NCBI GenBank assembly: GCA_030627235.1
Contig: DAOUSL010000018.1
Location: 1-34,666, forward strand
Direction of reading: 5' to 3'
Source of the DNA: Thioploca sp.
GTDB lineage: Bacteria; Pseudomonadota; Gammaproteobacteria; Beggiatoales; Beggiatoaceae
Length of the DNA stretch: 34,666 nt
How positions within the stretch are numbered: position 1 is the stretch's first letter; every line of letters begins with the position of its first letter. A model generated the notes under the pieces. The model searched no databases and was not told the DNA's origin. It saw nothing but the letters and a program-made list of their open reading frames with translations. A program made the translations under genes and the position numbers. Below are positions 1 to 9,392 of this stretch, piece by piece.

Positions 1-201
1 CCATAAATAACATAATTGTAACTACGATGTTTTGTAGCCCTAATTATTGGCTCCACTCCTTACTGGCAGTAGAGTTTCTAACTAAACGTGTCGCACCTTT
101 CATCCCCATAAATAACATAATTGTAACTACGATGTTTTGTAGCCCTAATTATTGGCTCTGCTCCTTACTGGCAGTAGAGTTTCTAACTAAACGTGTCGCA
201 C
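1..201. repeat. 105-base tandem repeat, two copies
   Basis: Positions 1-96 recur at 106-201 with a period of 105 bases. I count only two mismatches (54/159 and 55/160). The 9-base linker at 97-105 is not repeated after the second copy. The first copy starts at the window edge, so more copies may lie upstream. A short open frame (27-227) runs through both copies and encodes the same peptide segment twice; I treat it as a by-product of the repeat, not a gene. There is no spacer diversity, so it is not CRISPR. Its function is unknown. Confidence 0.9.
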
Positions 202-246
202 TATTGTATCATGCTATGGTTTTTTAGATTAGGTAAAATATTTAGC

Positions 247-275
247 TTGACATCTTGGTAAGTATAATGTAAATT
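247..275 (+). promoter_or_regulatory. Putative sigma-70 promoter of the TolQ-like operon
   Basis: A perfect TTGACA lies at 247-252, followed after 17 bases by TAAATT (270-275, four of six matches to the -10 consensus). It lies 75 bases upstream of the ATG at 351. A TATAAT at 323-328 is an alternative -10 but has no good -35. The call rests on sequence match only. Confidence 0.4.
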
Positions 276-350
276 CTACTTTCATCATATGTTTTCATAC
301 TAAAGACCAATCTATACTTAACTATAATAGATAAAAAAATAGGTAAATCA

Positions 351-1895
351 ATGAAAAAATACATCACCTTCCATGAAATCAGTCAATCTATTCGAGCCTT
401 ATTTTGGGGTTTTTTACTATTATCTTTATTTTTTGGTATGCTAAATTTTGGATTTACCAATGGGATAGCTGGATATTTTAGTGATTTAAAAGATTCTGAA
501 ACCAAAACAAATAAAATTTTTGAAAATATTTGTAAAGCATTAAAAGATAATAAAAAATTAATATGTACAGAAGGTGAAAATGTTGTAATTAACAATATAG
601 CGACTGATATAGAAATTATTTTAGCATTTGGTGGGGGAGATTTTCCTATAGAACAAATTCCTCAAACCGCATGGGATAGATTGAAGAATATTGATGAAAT
701 ATTTATTTCTTTTATGCGAATTCATGGTGATCTAATTAATGGGTATAAAAATTTCTTGTGGTATTATCCAGATCGTACTTTTCCAACTACTGAAGAATTA
801 GCTGACGATTTACTATCCTGTAGAAGTTTTAGAATGTATCTTGATGAAAGTGCAAAATGGGAATGTCCAAAATATATTGAAGAGCTTAACTTAAGTTCAA
901 TGGACAAAAAACTCCAAAAACAATTTACCAAGGATATTGATATTATTATGAATGGTGTCAATCAATCTGCACCAGGATTACGTAAAGGAACATTATCAGC
1001 TTATAACATGCGACGAGTATGGAGTGGTTTTATCCAGTGGTTAACAGTATGGTTAGCACTATCAGGTTTAATATTTTTGTGTAATCGAAGCATTTTATAC
1101 TCACGAGAAAGAAGACTATTAGAAAAAAAAGATTTAACTTCAAAAGATTTAACTTCACAAGAGCAAATTCCGCTATTCCTGAATGATTATTTACAGCAAC
1201 AAACTGGTAAAACTGAAATAATTTCCGTGAAAGATGAGCTTTTTGAAAAATACGTGAGTGGAATTCGTAATGAGATTTACAAAAAAAATAGAAAATTTAA
1301 TATAGTACGGATAATTAATTCGGTTAATAATGCTTGTTTGAATAATGGCAGAATTGATGGTATTCAAGTTTTGGATAGTGAAATTAATCAGGCTAGGGAA
1401 GAAATGATTAGTCTAGGATTTTGGGTACGATTTGTTATGTTTGCGGTGCCAACTATTGGTTTTGTCGGTACAGTATTGGGTATAAGTGATGCGTTGGGTG
1501 GTGCTGATAGAGTATTGAGTGCGGTTACTAATCCATTGCAAATTGCGGCAGTGCAATCAATGACGGTTAATCTATCTTTGGCTTTTGATACTACTTTAGT
1601 TGCTCTTTTATTATCTATACCACTCACATTAGCTTCAGAAATAGTTAGTCGCCGTGAGGATGAGAATTTGACTTTAGCTTATCAAATTATCATGGATAAA
1701 AACATTGAACAATTAGAAGATGTTGAAAAGAAAGTGATTTCTACTGAAGAATTTGAGAGCAAAGTTCAGGGCATAATACAAGTTGAGTTGGAAAAAATGC
1801 TGACTAATGTTACTGATAGTATTAAAGAAGACAGTATCAATTCTTTAATTCATACATTAAAAGACTGGTCAGGAAAGAATGAGCCGAAGAACTGA
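351..1895 (+). CDS. MotA/TolQ/ExbB-family proton-channel protein
   Basis: This is predicted to be the inner-membrane stator subunit of a proton-driven motor. Four hydrophobic segments are visible: about residues 17-36, 225-245, 357-380 and 407-429. The last two carry the family signature: a GFVGTVLGIS stretch ending the third, and AFDTTLVALLLSIPL in the fourth, resembling the TT...IP pore helix of TolQ/ExbB/MotA. At 514 residues it is about twice the length of TolQ or ExbB. The extra length is a periplasmic loop of roughly 190 residues between segments 1 and 2 and a cytoplasmic stretch between 2 and 3. A 15-base direct repeat near 1131 gives DLTSK/DLTSQ. An AGGT at about 341 may serve as ribosome-binding site. 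The stop overlaps the next start by 17 bases, which implies coupled translation with two TolR-like partners. The substrate is unknown; it is not a clear TolQ, ExbB, MotA or ZorA orthologue. Confidence 0.8.
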   Translation: MKKYITFHEISQSIRALFWGFLLLSLFFGMLNFGFTNGIAGYFSDLKDSETKTNKIFENICKALKDNKKLICTEGENVVINNIATDIEIILAFGGGDFPIEQIPQTAWDRLKNIDEIFISFMRIHGDLINGYKNFLWYYPDRTFPTTEELADDLLSCRSFRMYLDESAKWECPKYIEELNLSSMDKKLQKQFTKDIDIIMNGVNQSAPGLRKGTLSAYNMRRVWSGFIQWLTVWLALSGLIFLCNRSILYSRERRLLEKKDLTSKDLTSQEQIPLFLNDYLQQQTGKTEIISVKDELFEKYVSGIRNEIYKKNRKFNIVRIINSVNNACLNNGRIDGIQVLDSEINQAREEMISLGFWVRFVMFAVPTIGFVGTVLGISDALGGADRVLSAVTNPLQIAAVQSMTVNLSLAFDTTLVALLLSIPLTLASEIVSRREDENLTLAYQIIMDKNIEQLEDVEKKVISTEEFESKVQGIIQVELEKMLTNVTDSIKEDSINSLIHTLKDWSGKNEPKN

Positions 1896-2370
1896 AAAAG
1901 AGTTATTTGGGACTTCTTTTTTTGACATGATAACTTGCGGTTTGGGTGGTGCTATGTTGTTGCTATTTGTTATAGCTGCGATGGTTCGGCAAGGAGGAAC
2001 TGAATCTTATGAGGTTAAAGTAGCTGATGGAGCAGAGAATTATTATAGGGTAATTGCAGAGTTTAATTCTACAAAAATTACTATAGAGCCAGAGCCTAAA
2101 AAGAACAAAGATTATCAATTAACCGTAAAAGAATCAGGAAATAAATTTTTAATATTAGTACGTGTTATTAATGAAGATAGCGACAAAGACTTGAACATAA
2201 TATTTAGTGGTGGAGGTTCTTCAACTACCTGTGAATTCACGGCAATTTCACCAATTAACGTTACTAATGTACCTGAAGATGGTTCTACTGAGAATTGTTT
2301 TAAAGCTGATGGTACATTTGAAATAATCCTTGAGAAAACTGAAAAATTTGGTCTTAAATGGCAAGAATGA
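1879..2370 (+). CDS. TolR/ExbD-like single-span protein 1
   Basis: The protein has a short cytoplasmic N-terminus, one membrane helix (about residues 14-37) and a periplasmic domain of roughly 125 residues. The helix begins SFFDMITCGLGGAML, with an aspartate at residue 16. This matches the position of the single protonatable Asp in TolR, ExbD and MotB helices that ride inside a TolQ-type pentamer. The periplasmic part looks beta-rich and carries two cysteines. I do not see an OmpA-type peptidoglycan-binding motif. It overlaps the TolQ-like gene by 17 bases and the next gene by 13. The family call rests on the helix and on context, not on the periplasmic domain, which I do not recognise. Confidence 0.7.
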   Translation: MSRRTEKELFGTSFFDMITCGLGGAMLLLFVIAAMVRQGGTESYEVKVADGAENYYRVIAEFNSTKITIEPEPKKNKDYQLTVKESGNKFLILVRVINEDSDKDLNIIFSGGGSSTTCEFTAISPINVTNVPEDGSTENCFKADGTFEIILEKTEKFGLKWQE

Positions 2371-2879
2371 TAAATACTAAAAAACAATATGGCGGAACAT
2401 TAACTTCTTTATTGGATATTTTATTTTCGGCTTTCGGGGCTGTAATTGTAATGACTATTATTTTTACTGCGATGGTTAATAATCCTAAACCAACTTCTTT
2501 TGTGGAGATTATGGTAACCACAACAAAACCTTTTAATTTTGCAATAGAAATATCGAATAAATGGAAATGGGTAAATGGTAAACCAGATTCTAAAACATCT
2601 AACTATTTCAGTAAAAATAAACAAGAAAAAGAATCAATATTTTATTCTGATGATAAGCTTTTTACTCATTTGTTATTAGAAAATATACCTAATGGTGAAT
2701 ATGATTTAAATTTTCGGCCAATTGGTATAGAGGGATATGTTAGAAATGCTGTTCTAATAATTCGTCAACCCTGTAAAAGAAATAAATTACCATTAATAGA
2801 AATACCAATTCATAACCATGACTCCATTCCATTTACTTTTGAGGTTAAAGAACCAAAAGAAATGTGTGCGGATGATTAA
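2358..2879 (+). CDS. TolR/ExbD-like single-span protein 2
   Basis: A second small partner with the same plan: basic N-terminus, one membrane helix (about residues 17-41) starting SLLDILFSAFGAVIV with an Asp at residue 20, then a periplasmic domain of about 125 residues. Both TolR-like helices share the pattern D-x-(I)...G(G/A)...AMV, so they probably form an unequal pair inside one channel. The periplasmic domain differs from that of its neighbour and I do not recognise it. The first ATG (2358) overlaps the previous gene. An ATG at 2367 overlaps the upstream TGA by four bases and is an equally plausible start. Confidence 0.7.
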   Translation: MARMINTKKQYGGTLTSLLDILFSAFGAVIVMTIIFTAMVNNPKPTSFVEIMVTTTKPFNFAIEISNKWKWVNGKPDSKTSNYFSKNKQEKESIFYSDDKLFTHLLLENIPNGEYDLNFRPIGIEGYVRNAVLIIRQPCKRNKLPLIEIPIHNHDSIPFTFEVKEPKEMCADD

Positions 2880-2933
2880 TTGTCAGAATTATGATTTATA
2901 GAATTGAAGGATTTTATTCCAAGAGGAAAAAAT

Positions 2934-3188
2934 ATGAAAAATGCTATTTCTATTGAGTGTCCAGTAGAATTATTATTGAGTTTACATATCAACATAGAAG
3001 ATTTTTCTGAGTTAATGAAAACCCAATCTGCTATTTCCTTATTTAAGGAAGGTAAAATTTCGTCTGGCATGGCAGCACAATGGCTTAATATACCAAGAAT
3101 TACTTTTTTACTGAAAGCTATGGCAAATGGTGCAGTCTTATTAGAAAATTCGCAAGATGATTTTAATAGAGAAACGTCTTTATTATGA
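2934..3188 (+). CDS. UPF0175-family antitoxin
   Basis: This 84-residue protein is the likely antitoxin of a type II toxin-antitoxin pair. The core LFKEGKISSGMAAQWLNI followed by a short helix and a GAVLLENSQDD tail matches the UPF0175 family, small DNA-binding proteins often found next to PIN-domain toxins. I chose the ATG at 2934 because AAGAGG lies seven bases upstream (2921-2926); a TTG at 2904 would extend the frame by ten residues but has no such site. Its stop overlaps the toxin start by four bases. Antitoxins of this type commonly repress their own promoter, but I see no clear operator in the 54 bases upstream. Confidence 0.75.
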   Translation: MKNAISIECPVELLLSLHINIEDFSELMKTQSAISLFKEGKISSGMAAQWLNIPRITFLLKAMANGAVLLENSQDDFNRETSLL

Positions 3189-3682
3189 TGATATTTTCTA
3201 ATACAACTCCAATCATAGCATTATCTAGCATTAATCAATTGAACCTATTACAAGCATTGTTTAGTGAAATTTATGTCGTAGAAGAAGTTATCGAAGAATG
3301 TGCTGAGGGTGGTAGAATTATCGTACCAGATTTAACCCAATTAAGTTGGATAAATATTGTTAAGTCCATAGACACATTACAAAACCATTTTTTAATGGAA
3401 CTAGATAAAGGTGAAAAACACACACTGAATATGGCAATATCTAAAAACGCTGACTATGTCATTATTGATGAAAAAATTGCTCGTAACATTGCAGAATATT
3501 TAGGTATTTCGGTTACTGGAACTTTAGGTGTTTTACTTAAAGCCAAACAACAGGGAAAAATTGTTTCATTTTCAAAATGTGCAAAGGCTATGCAGAAACA
3601 AGGTATTTATTATAATACATCGTTGTTAGAAAAATTAGCTTTGCAAGTTGATGAAAATTTTAATCGTGATTCAGGCAAATAG
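3185..3682 (+). CDS. DUF3368-family PIN-domain toxin
   Basis: This is predicted to be a PIN-fold ribonuclease toxin paired with the UPF0175 protein just upstream (ATGA overlap). The N-terminal strand reads FSNTTPIIALSSINQLNLL, the DUF3368 signature. The first acidic position is Asn rather than Asp; I recall Asn here in many DUF3368 proteins, so this need not mean loss of activity. Other family positions are present: ELDKGEKHTLNMA (the GE motif), ADYVIIDEKIAR (the DE motif) and a GVLLKAKQQGKI tail. At 165 residues it is full length. It ends 11 bases before the giant gene, so the toxin-antitoxin pair sits inside the co-directional block. Confidence 0.75.
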   Translation: MMIFSNTTPIIALSSINQLNLLQALFSEIYVVEEVIEECAEGGRIIVPDLTQLSWINIVKSIDTLQNHFLMELDKGEKHTLNMAISKNADYVIIDEKIARNIAEYLGISVTGTLGVLLKAKQQGKIVSFSKCAKAMQKQGIYYNTSLLEKLALQVDENFNRDSGK

Positions 3683-3693
3683 AAGAATATAAA

Positions 3694-6600
3694 ATGCGAC
3701 ATATTAAAAAAATTATTTTATTATTTATTGTTTTTATTGCAATAGGGCTTACTGCACAGGCTAAGACCCAAGAAGAAATTCAAAATGAAATTCGTTATTT
3801 AACTGATATTGTTAAGCTAACCGAATCAAACACCGATATTGTTAACTCTATTGCTCAAAAGGAGTTGATTAATGTATTGGGTTATCTGTCTAAACGAAAT
3901 GCTTTGACTGATAAATCAAAATTTAAGGAAGGTTTTCATCAATATATTGATGAAATTGATAATAATCGTAAAGTAGCTGGTATGTTATATGATATGGCTC
4001 GTTCTGGGCCTAAAAGTTTGGATTATGGTAAAGCTGATGAACGTACTTTAAAACAAAGTTGGGCTTCAAGTTCAGATATAGCTTCTATAAATGCACTTGA
4101 GCTTATTGCTAGACAATGGGTAAGTATTAAGATTCAATATGCAAGAAAAGATAAAGAAATAGATTTTAATGGTAAAGAAGCAACAAAAATTTTGAATGAA
4201 TTGGATAAACATCCTCTATCAGAATCAGGAATGAATTCATTCTACAAGAGACTTAAGAAGTTAAAAATTAAAGTAGATGAAAATAATACAGATGTGGAAC
4301 ATGCTCTTATCTCTTTATTGATGCAAATTCAAAAGGATAGAAATAAAAAGGAATATAAAAAACGCCTTGATGATTTAACCTGCATAACTGCTTTTTATCA
4401 GGGTTTTGTTGCTAAACAATTTTTGGATGGCGTTGAAAAACTAAAAAAACGAGAAGGAAAAGGAGAAATACAAAGTTGGTTAGCAAAGTATGATATATCA
4501 ATAGATAACAAAGAATACAGTAATTTGGAAAACTTTATCCAACGTTGGGAACAATTTAGAAACGAACGGAAAGAATCACCATTAACTCAAAACAATGAAA
4601 AACTTGGTCTTCACAAGGCTTGTAAGAAATTTTATGCCAAATCAGAAATTACAGAAAATAACAAATTAGAAGCATTCATCCGTGCATTGGAAATTGATTT
4701 CTATGCTGTGCGCCGGTTATTGACTGCTATTCCTATTGAACAACAGATTATTGATGATTTAGATTTATCTGATAAAAAAATTATTGATCCTATTTTGAAG
4801 CAGTTATTTATCCAATTACCTGAAGAATTAGTAAAAGCTTATCAAAATAAAAATTTCAAAGAGAGGTGTGTCAATGAATCAGTAAAAGATGATGAAAAAG
4901 CTAATTTTGAATATGAATGTGTTAAAAAAATTGTAATAGAAACTCTGTTTCAAGATAAGCAAAGTTTTAATACCAATTTAGAATTTGTAGAAACTTTTTT
5001 TAAGCAATCAGATACTAAAAAGTTGTTATGGCCAAAAGTATCTAAACCAATAAAAGAATTATGTATAGTAACTAAGATTGAAGAAATTGCTAAAAATTGC
5101 AAAAAAGCAGCTAATCCATATAGATTGCCATGCGTAGATGTAGATAAAGAAAAAAAGGAAAATAAAGAAAAGAAGGAAAATAAAGATCAGCAAGAAGTAG
5201 CTACGGCTTGTAAGAATAATGATGATTCTTTATATCAACAAATAGACTCTTTACTTAAGCTAACGTGGGATATTCATGCAGAGAGTCTTTATCAACTTAA
5301 TGAGCTTAATCAAAAAGAAGCAAAGAAACTGAAAAAAGATGAAAAAAAATTACTTTCTGAGCTTTCTGTCATTGTTGATGCAATTGAAAAACAAGTTTCT
5401 ACCATTCGTTATGAGTTGCTCAAAACGGCAAAAAAACAATTGACTGTTCATACAATTGAGCAAGCAATTAACCAAGAAATTAAAATTAAATCATGGATAG
5501 AATCTTTTTCTTTTATTCTACGTCTTAAGTCAAAACAAAATGAAGTTAATGCAGAACTTTTATTTAATATTAAAAATAAAAGTACTTTTACTTGGATACC
5601 AACTGGATTAACCACTAAAATTCCATTTAACCGTGAACAATTCGCTAATTTAGAGATTGATAAAATTCAGGATAAAATTCAAGCGGAAATAAAAGAAGGT
5701 TTTAGTAAATATCCATTTAGTTGTGCTGTAGAAAATTGTCAACAAAATTCTAAGAAACTATTACAATTTATTGGCTGGGATAATCGTTTATCACCAAAAT
5801 CTATACAATTTTCTGTTGAAAAAAGTTTATCAATTAATTTTTTGGATGAACCTATTACAATCCCTTTAAATAAAATTACAACGTTTAAAAATAAACTAAC
5901 TGAAAAAGTTAATAATATTTTAGTAAGCTACTTTACTAAAGACAGCATAAGTAAGAATTTTCCTAATGCTATTTTACCTATAGAGACTGTCAAAAGCTTT
6001 TTGGATAAATTCCCTTTTTCTTCTGAAGTAAGAATTTGTTCTAAAGACCCTAAAAAAGACTCCAAAATCTGTATTGCCAAATTACGCCTAGATTTAGCTG
6101 ATATTAACCCTAATTTAGCCGGTAATTTTGTCGTTTTTCATTTGAATTTAGATAAACAAATTGTTTTAGCAAAGAGTCATTTTGATTTAGTTGGTTTATT
6201 GAATAACTATTTTTCAGATACTCATTTTGCCAATTTAGAAAATTGTGAATTAATAACTGATACTGCACAGTGTGATTTATATCTTAATGTTAAAGGTTAT
6301 CAAAAAGTAGCTAGGGTTATTTTGGATGAAAAATATAAACTTAACTTTGAAATAGAAAAGAAAGTAAAAATTCCTTTAGGTAGTGATTTTTCTATTCAAT
6401 TGAGAACTTCTGGTTCTGACAAATTTGTCTTTATGGGAGATACTGACAATGAAAATAGTCAAATAATATGGAAGGAAAAACAACTTATATTGAAAAATAT
6501 CAAGTTAAATGTACCATTGCCATTTCAGCCAATTAGTGGAATTACTATCAACTTGGTTTCTCAAAATGGTCAACTTCAAGTTAAGCTCGATGAAGCAAGT

Positions 6601-9354
6601 AAAACCAAAATTATTAGTACCTTAGAACAGACAATAAAAATCTATTTGCCTAAACAAGTAAATGGAATTGCCGATTTAGAAATTGATTCCGAATTAAATG
6701 TTAAGCTTAAATTCAATCCAGATGTTAAATCCAATGTTAAAAAGATTATTGGGCAACTTGATTCTAATTGGTTGGAACGTGTTGAGCAACAATTATTTTC
6801 AGAAGTTGATAAATTTAAACGCTTTTTAGAAGGTAAATTTAATCCTTATTTACTTGCTACAAACTCAGATTTTTGGAATAAGATTAATCAAGAGCCAAAA
6901 CTCCAGTTTAAAGGTGCATTAAATACAAATATTAGTAAAATTGAATACCGTTGCGATAATCCAGTTCGTGAAAAAATAACTGTTGCAATTAGTGGTAAAA
7001 ATACACCTATACATGGTTATTGGTACTATAAAAATTGTGATTTTACATTTACTCCTGCTAAACCTGCTCCGAATTGTTCACTTAAATTTAATGGAAGTTT
7101 AGATAATAATTTTAAACCTAATTTTAATATATCAAAGAATGAGGAAGCTTTGCAATGTCTAAAAATTTGGCTAAAAAAACAATTACCTGAGATTAAGTTG
7201 GCAAATATTGACATAAACTTTGATTCTCAAGCAAAACGTTTCATATTTTCAATGCCTGTTGATTTACAAGGTATGAAAATACCTCTTCAAGTTGGAATTG
7301 ATTTGGAGGCTAATTGGTTTATTAACCCAACAGTGAAAGAACTCACAAAAATAGTAGCTGTTCAGTCTATAGATTTTGAGAAAAAACTAGATTTTGCAAA
7401 AACTTTTCCCGGTTTGCTTGCTTTGATGAGTACTGATTTTGATTTACGCAGTTGGGGAATTCTTAATGCTTTAACATTAATACAACGTAATAAACTAAAT
7501 GAATTAAAACCTGTTATTAAATTAAACAACTTTGGTTGGTTGGGATATAAATGTAACAATTTCCAAGAATTGCCAAATCATACTAAATTTAAATCGTGTA
7601 ACTTTGCTTTAAAAATAACCCAACCATTGGATTGTAAAATTGAATGGAGAGGTGATTTAGAAGATAATGGAAAAGTTATATTTACAACAAGTAATTCATC
7701 TTGTAAATTGGATAATTTGAAGAAAGTTTTAAATAATACACTTTTTGATTCGTCTACTATTTTGAAAGCAGAAGACCCGCAAATTCATTTTCCTAATGTT
7801 GTGCTTCCAATATCGTTAACACTTCCATCTATTATTAAAAGTGATGCTAAACCTCTGTCAAAAAGGATTAAGTTGTTAATTAATTTGAGTGATTTACTTG
7901 CAGGAAAATCTCAATTCGACATTCAACCATCTTTAAAATCACTAGTTTCTGAATTTGTTGAATTCGAGAAGATAAATACAACAACAAAATCTATTAGTGA
8001 ATTAGCAGATAATGTTGGAGGTGGCAATAATCTGGATACAATTTTAGAAAAGTGTCAAAATTTAGAAGATACATTGCTAAAATCATTAGACAATTTACTT
8101 AAAACGGTTAATATTTCTATTCTGGAGAAAGATTTTAAACCGGGTTGCCCTAAAAAGAATGACAATATTCTAAAAATAACTTCTGATTTTGGTAAACAAG
8201 CTTTAATTTTTAGTTTTAAATGGGAACTAGGTGATTTCAATGTAACAGTGAATAATGCCCGTTATTCAAACGCAGAACCGAAAAAATTGGATTTGAGCCA
8301 AGCGAGTATCAGTAGTAATGTCAATGAACAAGTTGATAAATTTCTTAATAGCCAACTTAGTTTCCTTAAATCCTTTGCAAAATTTACTGTCTTTGACAAA
8401 ATTCGTTTCAACAAAACAGCTTTACTGGTTGATTGGAATGTTGAACTAAAACTAAGCCAAGTTGGGTTGGAAAATATTACAATTCCCATTCAAACATCAC
8501 TTGATCCGATTGAACTTAAAGCCGATGTTCATGGTGACAATTTAGAAACACTTTTGGTTCAACCAATCATACAAGTCTTGTGGAAAAAACTTGCAAATCA
8601 ATTAAATGCCATTGGAAAGATTGATTTGGGATTAGTTACGGCTGAACTTACTGTGCCAAAATTGGCTAATAATGGAAAAACTGGTGAAGTTAATATATCA
8701 GTTACTATTCATGAGGAAATACCAACAATTACAACTAAGTTGCACATTCCATTAGCTTCAGGATATCAATTGAAAATTGATAAACCGGATATTGAAAGTA
8801 TTGAAATTGATGTATATAAACTAGGTTTACCTAAATTTGAAAATTTAAATATAAGCAAAATAAAACTGTATTTGTCAGAAGAAAACTACTTACCAACTGG
8901 TATTGAGTTAAATGTTGAAATTGGTTTACCTGACATAATTCCACCTCTTCCTCCCTTTGAAGTAAGTATAGACCAAACAGGAATTTCTTTTGATCTTAAT
9001 GGTATTAGTATTCCACTTGGTCGAGAAATCCTGATACCACCGATTAGTCTATGTAGTCCTACACTTACCTTTACTGATGAAAAAATTAGCTTCTATGGTA
9101 ATTTAACATTATCTCCATGCGATGTTAATAAATGGTTACTTAAATTAAATGGCGAATTCGCACTTACTTTTGAAGATTTTGCATTTTCTGGTGATGGTAG
9201 TTTAACTGCTTTCTATATCATACCATTAGGGAATAGTAAGATTAAATTGGATGTGCAAAATGGATTAGCCACTCAAACAATAGACATAGGTGGTGTATTG
9301 TCCAGTATTATTAGGTTGCAAGGAGGAGCAATATTAAGAGCCATGGGGATGTAG
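3694..9354 (+). CDS. Giant exported protein, N-terminal part (split by frameshift)
   Basis: This 1,886-residue protein starts with a clear signal peptide (residues 1-23, cleavage after AQA). Residues from about 24 to 620 are charged and mostly helical, with low-complexity Lys/Glu near residues 485-500. From about 620 onward it becomes a long series of short alternating amphipathic strands with scattered Cys pairs. Diverged repeats of a motif like CxLKFNGSLDxN or CKIEWRGDLEDNG are visible. I recognise no named domain. The strand-rich, one-anchor plan loosely recalls long envelope proteins such as AsmA or TamB, but that is only a resemblance. The frame ends at TAG 9352-9354, just after GGGG (9345-9348). 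One extra G would join it smoothly to the next frame, giving about 3,670 residues. It lies 11 bases after the toxin gene, with AGAAGA as a weak ribosome-binding site. Confidence 0.8.
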   Translation: MRHIKKIILLFIVFIAIGLTAQAKTQEEIQNEIRYLTDIVKLTESNTDIVNSIAQKELINVLGYLSKRNALTDKSKFKEGFHQYIDEIDNNRKVAGMLYDMARSGPKSLDYGKADERTLKQSWASSSDIASINALELIARQWVSIKIQYARKDKEIDFNGKEATKILNELDKHPLSESGMNSFYKRLKKLKIKVDENNTDVEHALISLLMQIQKDRNKKEYKKRLDDLTCITAFYQGFVAKQFLDGVEKLKKREGKGEIQSWLAKYDISIDNKEYSNLENFIQRWEQFRNERKESPLTQNNEKLGLHKACKKFYAKSEITENNKLEAFIRALEIDFYAVRRLLTAIPIEQQIIDDLDLSDKKIIDPILKQLFIQLPEELVKAYQNKNFKERCVNESVKDDEKANFEYECVKKIVIETLFQDKQSFNTNLEFVETFFKQSDTKKLLWPKVSKPIKELCIVTKIEEIAKNCKKAANPYRLPCVDVDKEKKENKEKKENKDQQEVATACKNNDDSLYQQIDSLLKLTWDIHAESLYQLNELNQKEAKKLKKDEKKLLSELSVIVDAIEKQVSTIRYELLKTAKKQLTVHTIEQAINQEIKIKSWIESFSFILRLKSKQNEVNAELLFNIKNKSTFTWIPTGLTTKIPFNREQFANLEIDKIQDKIQAEIKEGFSKYPFSCAVENCQQNSKKLLQFIGWDNRLSPKSIQFSVEKSLSINFLDEPITIPLNKITTFKNKLTEKVNNILVSYFTKDSISKNFPNAILPIETVKSFLDKFPFSSEVRICSKDPKKDSKICIAKLRLDLADINPNLAGNFVVFHLNLDKQIVLAKSHFDLVGLLNNYFSDTHFANLENCELITDTAQCDLYLNVKGYQKVARVILDEKYKLNFEIEKKVKIPLGSDFSIQLRTSGSDKFVFMGDTDNENSQIIWKEKQLILKNIKLNVPLPFQPISGITINLVSQNGQLQVKLDEASKTKIISTLEQTIKIYLPKQVNGIADLEIDSELNVKLKFNPDVKSNVKKIIGQLDSNWLERVEQQLFSEVDKFKRFLEGKFNPYLLATNSDFWNKINQEPKLQFKGALNTNISKIEYRCDNPVREKITVAISGKNTPIHGYWYYKNCDFTFTPAKPAPNCSLKFNGSLDNNFKPNFNISKNEEALQCLKIWLKKQLPEIKLANIDINFDSQAKRFIFSMPVDLQGMKIPLQVGIDLEANWFINPTVKELTKIVAVQSIDFEKKLDFAKTFPGLLALMSTDFDLRSWGILNALTLIQRNKLNELKPVIKLNNFGWLGYKCNNFQELPNHTKFKSCNFALKITQPLDCKIEWRGDLEDNGKVIFTTSNSSCKLDNLKKVLNNTLFDSSTILKAEDPQIHFPNVVLPISLTLPSIIKSDAKPLSKRIKLLINLSDLLAGKSQFDIQPSLKSLVSEFVEFEKINTTTKSISELADNVGGGNNLDTILEKCQNLEDTLLKSLDNLLKTVNISILEKDFKPGCPKKNDNILKITSDFGKQALIFSFKWELGDFNVTVNNARYSNAEPKKLDLSQASISSNVNEQVDKFLNSQLSFLKSFAKFTVFDKIRFNKTALLVDWNVELKLSQVGLENITIPIQTSLDPIELKADVHGDNLETLLVQPIIQVLWKKLANQLNAIGKIDLGLVTAELTVPKLANNGKTGEVNISVTIHEEIPTITTKLHIPLASGYQLKIDKPDIESIEIDVYKLGLPKFENLNISKIKLYLSEENYLPTGIELNVEIGLPDIIPPLPPFEVSIDQTGISFDLNGISIPLGREILIPPISLCSPTLTFTDEKISFYGNLTLSPCDVNKWLLKLNGEFALTFEDFAFSGDGSLTAFYIIPLGNSKIKLDVQNGLATQTIDIGGVLSSIIRLQGGAILRAMGM
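9345..9354 (+). other. Probable frameshift site in the giant gene
   Basis: GGGG at 9345-9348 is followed by ATG TAG in the upstream frame. Moving to the -1 frame, equivalent to one missing G, gives GDVEIKD and continues without a stop for more than 5 kb. There is no classical X-XXY-YYZ slippery heptamer here, so a mutation or a homopolymer sequencing error is more likely than programmed frameshifting. Confidence 0.65.
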
Positions 9355-9392
9355 AAATTAAAGATCATTGTCAGAAAGAAGCTGCTGATAAT

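Noticed and set aside
1-201. CRISPR array
   Set aside because: Only two units of 105 bases, with no short repeats and unique spacers, and no cas genes.
27-227. Small protein-coding gene
   Set aside because: It runs through both copies of the tandem repeat, has no ribosome-binding site and encodes a duplicated peptide by necessity.
247-268. TTGACA plus TATAAT at 263-268 as a promoter
   Set aside because: The spacing is only 10 bases; the pairing with TAAATT at 270-275 (17 bases) is more credible.
351-2879. Zorya-type anti-phage system (ZorA/ZorB-like pair)
   Set aside because: The channel protein lacks the long helical tail expected of ZorA, the small partners lack an OmpA-type domain, and no helicase or nuclease genes (ZorC/D/E) follow.
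9345-9354. Programmed -1 frameshift
   Set aside because: There is no slippery heptamer or obvious downstream pseudoknot; a missing G in a G-run is simpler. Not fully excluded.
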